64,000 nucleotides of DNA, taken from Limonium bicolor (lineage: Eukaryota > Streptophyta > Magnoliopsida > Caryophyllales > Plumbaginaceae). A program made the position numbers and the translations under genes. The notes beneath the pieces were generated by a model. It was not told where the DNA came from and did no database searches. It saw only the letters and a list, made by a program, of their open reading frames with translations. Positions 25,301 to 36,371 of the stretch are shown here, piece by piece. Position 1 is the first letter of the stretch, and every line of letters begins with the position of its first letter. The DNA lies in NCBI GenBank assembly GCA_023374045.1, contig CM041779.1:146445485-146509484 (forward strand), read 5' to 3'.

Positions 25301-25853
25301 CACATTCACGATGTGCCCGATAATGGTATCCGCTGCTGCTGTGTACACACCTACTGTTTTCAGGTCACTTCACTACGAGAGGGAACAGTCAGTTGCTTAC
25401 TGTGTTGAGAGAATTTCTGGATTGACCGACTCTGGGTTAGAGAAATGGAATGTGTACTCCTTTGATGGTGATTGTCGGAAGATTGATGAAAGGAATGTTT
25501 ACATTGGGTTGGAGGGTGATGTGGTCCTTAATTGTAGCTGCTCTTTGTTTGATTCATTTGGTATCTTCTGTCGACACATCCTTAAAATGATGGATTTACT
25601 GGGCTCAATGGGCAAGACTCAACTGAGGACAATACCACCTCCTTACATAAAGGACCGATGGCGAGTAAATGCGAGGGCCAGCATTCTTAAACAATGGTCG
25701 GACACGGATTCTGTATCTCCCGGACCTGAACCATTATCTTATACATGTCGCTATCAACGTTTAACCGCAATTGCTGTTAGGTTGGCATCTACAGCTTCTT
25801 CAGACTCTGCTCTTTATGATTATGTCATTGATCAGCTGAAAGGGATGTTAGAT
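22386..25853 (+). repeat. MULE inverted repeat, left arm (3.47 kb)
   Basis: Reverse complement of 30507-33977. Lengths differ by about 3 bp, and only a handful of substitutions and indels were found: a Ser/Asn change in the protein, one base in the intron, a 4-bp GTTA insertion upstream of the start, a T-run, and one deleted T near the inner end. The arm includes the 5' flank, exon 1, the intron and most of exon 2. A TATA-like GTATATAAG lies near 22505. Confidence 0.95.
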
Positions 25854-25952
25854 TACGCCATAGACCATTATCGATCTGGAAACGAAGCCGGAACACCGCA
25901 GCCTTCAAACCAGAGTATCGAATTTCAGCTGTTACATCATTGGTTAATGTAA
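22819..25952 (+). CDS. FAR1-like Mutator (MULE) transposase, apparently intact
   Basis: Joining exon 1 (22819-23665) to exon 2 (24658-25952) across a GT...AG intron gives 713 codons plus stop with no break; the join restores LGIFAGFNHHRQ. Residues about 26-150 match the FAR1 DNA-binding domain (FYSDYARRVGFEVR, CGCTASL, EHSGHEL). A MULE transposase core follows. Candidate catalytic acids are Asp270 (FDTTF), Asp332 (FTDQDAA) and Glu449 (TTQASESIN), with the C...H motif GLCSWHI in between. A SWIM zinc finger closes the core (Cys575, Cys577, Cys587, His589), followed by a PPPYIKDRWR motif. The family is known both as MULE transposases and as domesticated FAR1/FHY3 transcription factors. Terminal repeats nearby and the second copy argue for a transposon. 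Whether it is expressed cannot be seen. Confidence 0.9.
23666..24657 (+). other. intron of the MULE transposase
   Basis: It starts GTAATT and ends TTCTTTAG. Removal fuses the two reading frames in phase at a conserved MULE position. Within it, 24075-24290 holds two degenerate ~120-bp units with repeated GCTACCTGC motifs. Kept almost unchanged in the inverted copy (31702-32694). Confidence 0.85.
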
Positions 25953-27310
25953 AACTGTGTATTTGTGATGGAACAGTAATGCCACAGTACCTAATTTGAG
26001 GCCACCCATTTTTTGGGATTGACTGTGCACTCGTACATTATAATGCCGGCACTGTAATTATTACTATCTCTTTTCCGGTGATTGACATCACTTCTATATT
26101 TATGTTGTAGTTTTGTCTAGTTTCACAGCTAGTGGGCAATGTGAGCATTTTCAAAGTAGTATGTTGAAGTTTATCTGTTACACTGTTGGTTAATGTAAAA
26201 CTGGGTGTTTTGTGAATGACAACAATTCTATACTATGTTATTGTCGGTTTATGTTTATAACTAGTGGACAATGTGTGTATTTGGTAAATGAATTCAAACC
26301 AGAGTATCAAATTTCATCTGTTACACCAGTGGTTAATGTAAAACTGGGTATTATGATTGACAGACAATGCCACAGTACCTAATCTAAGGCCACCCATTTT
26401 TGGGGATGACTGTGCACTCGTTCATTATAATGCCAGCACTGTAATTATACTATCTCTTGTCCGGTGATTGACATCACTTCTATATTTATGTGTGGTTTTG
26501 TCTAGTTTCACAGCTAGTGGACAATGTGGGCATTTTTCAAAGCAGTATGTCAAAGTTTATCTGTTACACTGTTGGTTATGTAAAACTGGGTGTTTTGTGA
26601 ATGACAGCAATCCTATAGTACCAACTTAGTATCTCTCATACGGTCATCAACATCACTTCTATATGTATGTTATTGTCTGTTTATGTTTATAAATAGTGGA
26701 CAATGTGGGTATTTGGTAAATGAATTCAAACCAGAGTATCGATTTTCATCTGTTACACCATTGGTTAATGTAAAACTGGGTATTTATGATTGACAGTAAT
26801 GCCACAGTACCTAAGTTGAGGCCACCCATTTTTTGGGGATTAATGCCACAGTACCTAAGTTGAGGCCACCCATTTTTTGGGGATTTACTATGCTCTCTCG
26901 TTTGGTCATCGTCATTACTTCTATATCTATGTTGTTGTCTCTTTATTTTAACAACTAGTGGACAATGTGGGTATTTGGTCAATGTATTCAAAGCAATGCA
27001 GTACCTAACTTGAGACCACCCATATTTGGGCACTGGCTGTGCACTAGTGCACTTTAATGCCACCGCTGTAATTATTGCTATCTCTTGTTCTGTGATATAC
27101 ATCACTTCTATATCTGTGTTTGTTGTCTGTCCAGTATTACACAACTAGTGGACAATGTGGTTATTTGGTCAATGTTTTCAAAGCAGTAACTCGAAGTTTA
27201 TCTGTTACTACCCTATTGGTTAATGTAAAATTGGGTTTTATAAACGACAGTAATGCCGCATTACCTAACTTAAGGCCATTCTATTGGCGAAGATTGTACT
27301 TTTTCATTTA
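25915..27310 (+). repeat. degenerate ~400-bp units derived from the transposase 3' end
   Basis: The end of the coding region (CAGAGTATCGAATTTCAGCT through TTGGTTAATG) and the following 3' flank recur, diverged, near 26298, 26730 and 27195. Shared landmarks are GCCACAGTACCTAA, GAGGCCACCCATTTTTTGGG and CTAGTGGACAATGTG. Copies of coding sequence in the flank show that the array was built from the gene's own 3' end. No gene in it. Confidence 0.8.
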
Positions 27311-27787
27311 ACAAATCTATGAGAAATTCTACAAATCTTCCATCACATAGAGAGCTCCAATATAGTTCTACCGGTGTGCTCCATGGACGGTAACATAACT
27401 ACTTTAGTAATGTATGTCATCCTCAATCGACAGATGGATGGGATTAGATGTATCACTGTCTGTTGGCCACTTCACACTAATCGTACTCTGGTATGAATGT
27501 TGCTGAACACTCCGTCTGGACAGGAATACTAGTCAGCGGTCTCGTTGGGAGAGGGCCCTATATATTGGCATGGAACGTAATTTATTATATGATTATAAAT
27601 ATTAAATAATAAATACTTAATACTAGTGTATTAGACTTCTATACTATACGGAACTTTGTTTATTTTTTAATTGACGAAACTTGAATTTTATATCTGGAAT
27701 CAATGACTACGATGGGCCTCGTGTTATAGTTGAAACTGAGCTCATTAGTCTCTGAGAACGGCACATGCGTAGGGTCCGGCCCAAAAC
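27311..27787. other. unassigned spacer
   Basis: Non-coding DNA between the two arrays. I see no repeat, terminal motif or frame I can support. Confidence 0.6.
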
Positions 27788-29756
27788 AACAATTCTCATT
27801 TTTTTAATTTTTTCAACTTCATGACGCCAAGTATCGAAGCGATGGTGAGGTAGCCCAACAAAATGTCTTGGCTGAATATGAGACAGGTAGCCACATCACA
27901 GGATGGGCAGGTGGCTCATTGTGTGCTGTCGGTAGCCCTGTAGGGGTATAATATACTTCGTACTTTGTAATGACCGCATAGTACATTTTAATGACAATGG
28001 TGGGAAAACTCGGGTGCTACTCAGGTCTGGTCAAAACAGCTTGGGTGGTGCCCCTAAGGGTAGCTGTATCACAGGACGGGCAGGTGCTCAAAGTTGATCG
28101 GTGGGGTAGCCCTGTGGGGGTATAAAATCATATATATTGGACAAAAACGGAGCTGATGTGTGCAACTTTTGTGACTGACAATTCTCATTTTTTAAATTTT
28201 TTCAACTTCATGACGCCAAGTATCCAAGCGGTGGTGAGGTAGCCCAACAAAATGTCTTGGCTGAATATGAGACAGGTAGCCACATCACAGGATAGGCAGG
28301 TTGCTCATTGTTGTGCTGTCGGGTAGCCCTGTAGGGGTATAATATACTTCGTACTTTGTAATGACCGCATAGTACATTTTAATGACAAGATGGTGGGGAA
28401 AACTCGGGTGCTACTCAGGTCTGGTCAAAACAGCTGGGGGGTGCCCCTAAGGGTAGCTGTATCACAGGACGGGCAGGTGGCTCAAAGTTGTTCGGTGGGG
28501 TCCCCTGTGGGGGTATAAAATCATATATATTGGACAAAAAACGGAGCTGATGTGTGCAACTTTTGTGACTGACAATTCTCAGTTTTTTAATTTTTTCAAC
28601 TTCATGACGCCAAGTACCCAAGCGGTGGTGAGGTAGCCCAACAAAATGTCTTGGCTGAATATTAGACAGGTAGCCACATCACAGGATGGGCAGGTTGCTC
28701 ATTGTTGTGCTGTCGGGTAGCCCTGTAGGGGTATAATATACTTCGTACTTTGTAATGACCGCATAGTAGATTTTAATGACAAGATGGTGGGAAAACTCGG
28801 GTGCTACTCAGGTCTGGTCAAAACAGCTTGGGTGGTGCCCCTAAGGGTAGCTGTATCACAGGACGGGCAGGTGGCTCAAAGTTGTTCGGTGGGGTAGCCC
28901 TGTGGGGGTATAAAATCATATATATTGGACAAAAAACGGAGCTGATGTGTGCAACTTTTGTGACTGACAATTCTCAGTTTTTTAATTTTTTCAACTTCAC
29001 GACGCCAAGTACCCAAGCGGTGGTGAGGTAGCCCAAGAAAATGTCTTGGCTGAATATTAGACAGGTAGCCACATCACAGGATGGGCAGGTTGCTCATTGT
29101 TGTGCTGTCGGGTAGCCCTGTAGGGGTATAATATACTTCGTACTTTGTAATGACCGCATAGTAGATTTTAATGACAAGATGGTGGGAAAACTCGGGTGCT
29201 ACTCAGGTCTGGTCAAAACAGCTTGGGTGGTGCCCCTAAGGGTAGCTGTATCACAGGACGGGCAGGTGGCTCAAAGTTGTTCGGTGGGGTAGCCCTGTGG
29301 GGGTATAAAATCATATATATTGGACAAAAAACGGAGCTGATGTGTGCAACTTTTGTGACTGACAATTCTCAGTTTTTTAATTTTTTCAACTTCACGACGC
29401 CAAGTACCCAAGCGGTGGTGAGGTAGCCCAAGAAAATGTCTTGGCTGAATATTAGACAGGTAGCCACATCACAGGATGGGCAGGTTGCTCATTGTTGTGC
29501 TGTCGGGTAGCCCTGTAGGGGTATAATATACTTCGTACTTTGTAATGACCGCATAGTAGATTTTAATGACAAGATGGTGGGAAAACTCGGGTGCTACTCA
29601 GGTCTGGTCAAAACAGCTTGGGTGGTGCCCCTAAGGGTAGCTGTATCACAGGACGGGCAGGTGGCTCAAAGTTCTTTGGTGGGGTAGCCCTGTGGGGGTA
29701 TAAAATCATATATATTGGACAAAAAACGGAGCTGATGTGTGCAACTTTTGTGACTG
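27788..29756 (+). repeat. five tandem units of 390-395 bp
   Basis: Units start at about 27788, 28179, 28572, 28967 and 29362, each from ACAATTCTCA to TTTGTGACTG. The third and fourth units appear identical or nearly so, while the first two carry several indels. Each unit is itself a diverged dimer: GTAGCCACATCACAGGATGG...GGGGTATAATATA is echoed by GTAGCTGTATCACAGGACGG...GGGGTATAAAATCA about 200 bp later. Identical 76-codon frames in the third and fourth units follow from the repetition and are not taken as genes. Confidence 0.95.
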
Positions 29757-30506
29757 GATCATAAGTTTTCATGACGACGCAGTGTATTCTTATGAAAAGA
29801 TGGTGGTAAAACTGGGCTGATAGTCAGTTATCTGGATGGTATGCTCAAAAGTGTTGAATACTGCTTCACATAGAGGGAAAAAATAACTATTGCCAGTCCT
29901 AATGTTTTACTAGTTGGGATTAAAGAAGATTTGAAGCACTAAAGATGATGGTTGGAAAGATCTTATTGCTACTTGTCAAAGCTAGAGAAGGAATCATTTG
30001 GGTTCAAACAAGTCATGCCAAGATAATATTTGGAACGGAAAACAAGATTGAAGAGCTCAGTTTCCCAATATAGCAGACAAACCACGGGACAGCATTTAGG
30101 TAAACAGAAAGCGTCCTACCAGTACAAGGTGGCATCATAAATTAGGAGATGCGTTACAAAAACCCAAGAGTAAGGAGGTGAATGATGATTGGGGATTGGT
30201 GTATGATTGTGGTAACACATGGGCAGCCGAAGTAGTATCATTACACTGATTATCCGGGTTTACTTCTGACAATTTAAACCTCTTGTGAGCTGCCACATAT
30301 CTTAGCCCAATTTTTCCGTCACGGACCGCTGTCTTCTCTTTCGCCCCGGGTTGGGTTTAGGTCTTACTTTGATCCCAGCTGTAAAACGACTTGGCCCAAT
30401 GTTGTCGTAGTCGTCGCATGGGTTTCTACCCCCACCATCCTGCGGTCGTTTATTTTTAATCGATAATGCTTATATAATGAATTCTGTAGATCGATATGCT
30501 ATGCGT
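29757..30506. other. unassigned spacer
   Basis: Unique non-coding DNA between the array and the right arm. No frame, terminal repeat or RNA was recognised. The left arm's equivalent (25854 onward) has no counterpart here, so the two element copies are not symmetrical inside. Confidence 0.6.
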
Positions 30507-33500
30507 ATCTAACATCCCTTTCAGCTGATCATGACATAATCATAAAGAGCAGAGTCTGAAGAAGCTGTAGATGCCAACCTAACAGCAATTGCGGTTAAAC
30601 GTTGATAGCGACATGTATAAGATAATGGTTCAGGTCCGGGAGATACAGAATCCGTGTCCGACCATTGTTTAAGAATGCTGGCCCTCGCATTTACTCGCCA
30701 TCGGTCCTTTATGTAAGGAGGTGGTATTGTCCTCAGTTGAGTCTTGCCCATTGAGCCCAGTAAATCCATCATTTTAAGGATGTGTCGACAGAAGATACCA
30801 AATGAATCAAACAAAGAGCAGCTACAATTAAGGACCACATCACCCTCCAACCCAATGTAAACATTCCTTTCATCAATCTTCCGACAATCACCATCAAAGG
30901 AGTACACATTCCATTTCTCTAACCCAGAGTCGGTCAATCCAGAAATTCTCTCAACACAGTAAGCAACTGACTGTTCCCTCTCGTAGTGAAGTGACCTGAA
31001 AACAGTAGGTGTGTACACAGCAGCAGCGGATACCATTATCGGGCACATCGTGAATGTGTTCGCAGTTAACTTATCTTTAGCGTTAAACTCCGCAACTTTC
31101 TCTCGTTCTCTGACACAGTCAATCATATCATTAAAATGGGGAAAGAATTCTACCAGACTATGATCAGACTTGAGGAAGCCACGAACGGTACTGTTGATCG
31201 ATTCGCTTGCTTGCGTTGTTCTCATACCAGCAGTGAAGTGCTTATTTACCCATGCGGCCGACCACTGCTGTCGTTTCTGTTTTATCTTAAGTAACCATTC
31301 CTTCGATTTACCATGGACATTATTACGACCAGAACGGGGCGGGAACAAATCCGACATATGGAGATCCCAGACAGTGTCAAAATCTCTTTCATCATCGATG
31401 GAGTACATAAGCAAAGTCAGTAGATTTGTGACAGCACCTACTATGGAGCTGTGCACTTTGCTCTTTGCATTCTGCAATATGTGCCATGAACACAACCCAT
31501 GGAATGTGTCGGGGAGCTGCGACTGCAGAGCGGCGGCCATAGCGGCATCCTGGTCTGTGAAGATGGTGGCTGGTGCCTTGTTGTCCATGCATTTGAGAAA
31601 AGCCTGAAATAGCCATTCAAATGAAGGTATCGTCTCATCGAATAACAGTGCAGCCCCGAACAAAATTATTTGTCGGTGGTGATTAAACCCCGCAAATATA
31701 CCTAAAGAAGAAGTAAGTTAGTGACAAGGCAGGTGCAGAAATTTAGTAGTATGCAAAGAACTACCGACTGGATAGTTTATTTTTTAAACAAGTAACTGCA
31801 CAGCTGCGAAAAGGCAATACTTAGGGATGGAAGCCATTCTCGCCTGAGTACAGAGTGTGTCGCCAGAATACAGAACATCAAAACAAGTAAAATTCAGAAA
31901 CAACATCTAATTGTAGTTTACCGACAGACAACAATTGTTTTAAATTTTTCTATACACCTCACATTGAGCTGTTCGAGCAGGTGATTTCAGACAATATCAA
32001 CATAATCGTGACTAAAGAACCTCAATGTTTAAACTATAGTCACACATGGACAGGATTTGGTCAAACTGTTTGACAGAACAGAAGCAGGTAGCTACAGCAC
32101 AGAAGTGAATGTAGCCCACCTCAGTGACGCAGGTAGCTGAACCCCTAGATGTGCAGGATCGAAGCTTCCAGCATAGTTGCAGTTAGCACAATACAGAACA
32201 GAGAGGTAGCTACGGCACAAAAAGTGCAGGTATCCCACCTTATTATTGCAGGTAGCTGTACCACTAAACGTGCAGGTAACTTTATGCTTTGTGGCAGGTA
32301 GGCCTGTACAGATTTATAAATATGCTTACAAAGGGGACATTAAACCCCACAAATATCCAAAGTTACAGAATGTTGCACCATATCTCACATTCATTCAAAG
32401 TTTCAACCACTTCAACAACCTGATATAACCACAAGAAGCAAATTCATTACTGGGTAGATATTTCTTCCCTTATGATTGACCGCACGTTGTTCTCCTTCAC
32501 CGCCAGTCTAACTAGATAATTTCATAACAGCATTGTAAAGATCATCTCTTAATGCTTAAACTATCAACAGGTGTCCCGATGATTAATATGTCTATACATT
32601 TTGACACTGATCAGGACATGATCAGTAGTCAAGACAAATTACAATTCACAATTCACATGAGTACATACGCCATCGCATAACCAAAGTTAATTACCTAGAG
32701 GCCTGTAAGCTTTGTTGGTTCGGAATGTTGTGTCGAATGTGACCGAATCACCGAACAACGAATAATCCATCTTCATTCTATGATCAGCCCAAAAAATGTT
32801 TGCAATCAAACCGTGCGAGTCATATTGTATGTCGTAGTGAAATCCGGGACTTTGTATGGCAAAACGCCTGAAGTAATCTAGCAGACTCGCACCTTCCGTC
32901 GGATTCATATCCTTCTGTCTCTTTGCACGCAGATGGTTTTTGAGATCAACTCTGGAGCAACCGAGGTTCTGAAACCCACCAGCACTAGCAGCAAGAATTT
33001 TGTGTGAGGTCTGAAGGTTAACTCCAACACTAGCATTCAACTCAGCTTGCAAGCCGACTTCAAGGTTAACACATCTGTTAGACCGTTGTAGATAACGTAG
33101 TTCTTGGGGAATTAGTTCATGCCCACTGTGCTCACCCACCCATTCTGAGATTGAATAACTCACTTCATCAAACGAATATTTCAGCGTCAGCGAAGCCGTG
33201 CATCCACACCTTTCCTCTGCATAATGCCTCTTCGCCTGACCTTCAGGTACATTAACATCACAACCCGTCTGGTTAATATATCTAGGGTTCTTTCTGTTGT
33301 TTCTCTTGAAACCTTCTTGTTTACACACAAGTTTAATGTACGGTCGTACGGTGACAACCCTATTTCTAGACCGGAATTGGTTTCTATGTCTTATACGAAC
33401 CTCAAATCCAACCCTTCGCGCGTAATCGGAGTAGAAATTATGCCCTTCCTCCTCAGTATCAAACCTCAAGGCTTGCCATACTGCAACGTCTGAAGGTTCG

Positions 33501-33977
33501 ATTGGCACTACGCCATCAGACGAACTATAACCCGTAGACATCGTGCAGCAGAATGTAGAGCGGACGAACTAACTAAACAGAGGCAAACATGGAAAAATAA
33601 TATTAATGTCGAGAAGCATGAGTTAAATGAGGTGTATTTGGGGGGTGAATGGCTACCGGACAAGATCAGACTTTTACGCCATATCTCGTCGATTTGGGGG
33701 AAGGTCGGAGTATGTCGCTTCCGTCCAATTCGAGAGGAAACCGTTGCTTAAAAAAAAATTGAGGGGAAAATAATCGCACGTGCATCGCTTTGGTGATAGG
33801 AGGTAAGTTTACGAACATACCCCTCTATGCTCTGACAGACTTGTTAGATTACTTATATACCCCTAATTTTTCCAACTGTGTCTACACCGTAAGATGAGAG
33901 GAAATGTCAATCCAGCGGCTGAGATGAGCGAAGGCACGGTGCCCTCGATCTCGTGCGAAGTCACGAGAGCCGCTTCG
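30507..33977 (-). repeat. MULE inverted repeat, right arm (3.47 kb)
   Basis: Partner of 22386-25853. It ends on the inside near ATCTAACATCCC (30507) and on the outside at CGCTTCG (33977). The outer flank continues for about 250 bp that the left arm lacks. Confidence 0.95.
30521..33541 (-). pseudogene. FAR1-like MULE transposase, 3'-truncated copy
   Basis: Exon 1 runs 33541-32695 and exon 2 from 31701 downward, separated by the same GT-AG intron (32694-31702). The protein is the same as the left copy, including FAR1 domain, DDE residues and SWIM finger. One Ser-to-Asn change lies in the FAR1 domain. A single T is missing where the left copy reads GTCATTGATCAG, which shifts the frame and ends the protein after YDYVMIS. 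About 47 residues of the C-terminus are thereby lost. All recognised catalytic and zinc-binding residues remain, so a shortened protein is conceivable. It is transcribed towards the other copy, tail to tail. Confidence 0.9.
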
Positions 33978-34230
33978 CTTGAGAGGTAATGATTTCAGGC
34001 AAAATGGCCAAATTGCGACGTATCCGGCTCCATCAATCAGAAACCGCCCTGCTCTTGGACGGCTTCTTTGTCTATCTGTCCCCTTATCCGAAATCCCAAG
34101 ACTTAATCTCGGTCGTCCGATCACTACGTCTTTCGTCAGATAACGTTAGGTAGCGTTATCTCGAAAATGGCCAATAAGCCACCCCAAGTCATGGTGGTTT
34201 CAACCTGTCGATTTTCCCTATAACCTTACC
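33978..34230 (-). mobile_element. probable outer 5' flank/terminus of the MULE
   Basis: Present only beside the right copy. It contains AAAATGGCCAA twice (34004 and 34165), a motif of the kind seen in MULE terminal repeats, and a small palindrome GATAACG...CGTTATC (34139-34160). I could not find a matching inverted end or a 9-bp target duplication. Confidence 0.35.
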
Positions 34231-34529
34231 CATTCGTCCACACAATACTCCACATTCTTCCGATCTTCTTTATATATTCTCTAATTTTTGGTGATTTGAT
34301 TATGTAAGTTGCTTTACTTATCTATTTGTTTTTCTTTTTTTCTCTTGTTTATCTATTCCTAATCATTATGTTTATTATATTAGTATTTTGTTTATATTTT
34401 TTTGTTTATTTTGTTCTTTTAACTCTTATTAGTTCTTCTACTCTTTATTAGTTCTTCCAATTTTGTTTAGTTTATTATTATGTCTCCCAAAATAGGTATG
34501 GGTAATTAATGTGTAAATGTTGGTAAATT
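34231..34529. other. pyrimidine- and AT-rich low-complexity DNA
   Basis: T-rich stretches with repeated TTTATTAGTTCTTC. Nothing else is seen. Confidence 0.6.
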
Positions 34530-35480
34530 AAAATTAAAATTTGGTTGTAATTACATTTTTGTTCAATTAATGGTAAATTTATAATTAATTAATTATTTAA
34601 TTTTGAAATTGTAAATCTATAATTTTGTCTCCTATTACCTTAAATAAGGTAGAAATGTTGGTAAAGTTTAAAACTAATTTTTTGATAATTATATTGTTGT
34701 TTAATTAATGTTGAATTCATAACTACTTATTTCATTTAATTTAGAAGTTGAACATTTATCAATTTTGTGTCTGTTTGTCTTAATTTAATATGGTAATGCT
34801 GTTATATTATTATGCATTTTTTATATTATAATCGGTTAATTAATGTTAAATTATAATTAATTATTCATTTAATTTATAAGTTGTACATTTATCAATTTTG
34901 TGTCTATTTTCCTTAATTTAATATGGTTGTGTTATTATTATACAATTTTTTTGACACCTATATTGTTTAATTAATGTTAAAGTCGCTATCAATTATTCAT
35001 TTAATTTATAAGTTGTAGATTTATCAATTTCGTGACTATTTGTCTTAATCTAATATGGTAATGTTGTTATATTATTATGCAATTCTTTTGACATGTATAT
35101 TGTTGTTTAATTAATGTTAAATCGTAATTGTTTATTTCACTTAATATACAAGTTTTACATCTACAATTTCATGTCTATTTGTTCTAATATAATATGGTAG
35201 TGTTGTTATATTATTATGCATTTTTTTACATTTTATATTATTGTTTAATTAATGTTAAATTTGTAATTACATATTTCGTTTAATTTATGAGTTGCACATT
35301 TATTAATTTTGTGCCTATTTGCCTTGATTTAATATGATAATGTTGTTATATTATTATGAAATTTTTTTGACATTTATATTGTTGTTTAATTAATGTTCAA
35401 TTTGTAATTTATTTTTGCATTTAATTTATAAGTTGTACATTTACTAGCTTTGTGTCTATTTGCCTTACTGTATTGTGGTA
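34530..35480 (+). repeat. AT-rich tandem array A (~138-bp units, about 7)
   Basis: The landmark TTGTTTAATTAATGTTAAAT recurs near 34555, 34693, 34840, 34965, 35100, 35242 and 35380, each followed by ATTTAATTTATAAGTTGTACATTTATCAATTTTGTG in diverged form. The same family occurs in inverse at 48228-49030. Confidence 0.85.
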
Positions 35481-35499
35481 ATAGTGTTATATTATTATA

Positions 35500-35650
35500 C
35501 CAGTGCTTATGTTCTCTGACCGCCAACTATTCTATGATCATTTGCTGGCTAATCATCCTCTGATTTCTTGTACTTTACAGGTGGAATTCCAAACTACCCG
35601 TGGATAGATGATTGGCCTGATCACTACCATTGAAGGAGAGAGATTTTACT
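35500..35650 (+). pseudogene. farnesyl diphosphate synthase (FPS) exon fragment
   Basis: Positions 35503-35545 match the start of an intron in the FPS pseudogene at 45890-45940 (TTCTCTGACCGCCAACT). After a splice acceptor (TACTTTACAG, 35571-35580) comes a translation VEFQTTRG, a stop codon, then MIGLITTIEGE. This corresponds to the plant FPS exon that reads VEFQTASGQMIDLITTLEGE. That exon is missing from the larger pseudogene at 44615-47460. No other FPS exon is present here. The in-frame TAG at 35602 and isolation of the exon show it is a relic. Confidence 0.8.
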
Positions 35651-35699
35651 AGCAATTCTTCGGATGTGTGACAATTAAAGTCACGATCTAGCTCAACTC

Positions 35700-35785
35700 A
35701 TGTGTGTGTGTGCATGTGTGTGTGCGTGTGTGTGTGTGCATGTGTGTGTGCGTGTGTGTGCGTGAGCGCGTGTGTGTGTGCGAGT
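35700..35785 (+). repeat. (TG)n microsatellite
   Basis: Imperfect TGTGTG run with interspersed CG and CATG. The frame through it is composition only. Confidence 0.95.
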
Positions 35786-35989
35786 ATGCAAATTGCTTAT
35801 TTTTAAATGGGATGACATGCATGTACTTTCTTACACAACTAGTGCATTCTAGTTTTACCATGTCAACCCATAAGATTCCTTATAGGACTAAAGAAGGTGC
35901 CAAATGACATTTCACAATTTTATTAGGAATACAAGGATGTAGCTTCTTACATGGATATTGAGCTTCAGCATCACCTGTAAGGACACAAT
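35786..35989. other. unassigned
   Basis: No frame or repeat that I can support. Confidence 0.5.
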
Positions 35990-36371
35990 CACTTTCAGAC
36001 ATCATCACACACAACCACCATGTTGAGCAAAAATCAAAAATCCGGAGCTTGTGATTTCTTTATAAGAGTAGAGTTACTATTGTTTCTTTACAATTCATAG
36101 TTCCACACAACTAGCTCGTTCAAATTCATAACTCATTCACATTATCATGAGTCACACAGCAAATGACGAAAACATCTCTAATATCATATGAGAGCATGAA
36201 TCTCTTTCTGATACAGAAGAGTCAATGGGCCAGAGTGATGTTTCAATAGCGTTGGAGCACGAATAACTCCCCAATCAGGATGAGTCTGTTGGCAGTAATG
36301 ATGTTTCTATGATATGGTGATTTGACTCTCCTCGCGATACAGATAAGTGGGTGGGCGTGTAAGACAGCTTC
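35990..36371 (+). repeat. direct repeat segment (copy downstream of FPS fragment)
   Basis: Matches 47465-47835 at high identity, including a shared short frame that would start MSHTANDEN and then meets stops (TAA at 36262). In both places it follows FPS-derived sequence, so it is FPS 3'-flanking DNA or a linked element. Ends where an LTR starts at 36372. Confidence 0.85.

Noticed and set aside
28801..29426. Two identical 76-codon frames
   Set aside because: They are the same piece of the third and fourth 395-bp tandem units. The other units break the frame, and no homology is recognised.
22386..33977. Assembly artefact as explanation of the inverted MULE copies
   Set aside because: Not excluded, but the copies differ at several bases and in outer and inner flanks, which a simple mis-join of one locus would not produce.
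35704..35907. 67-codon frame rich in Cys/Val/Arg
   Set aside because: It is the translation of the (TG)n microsatellite.
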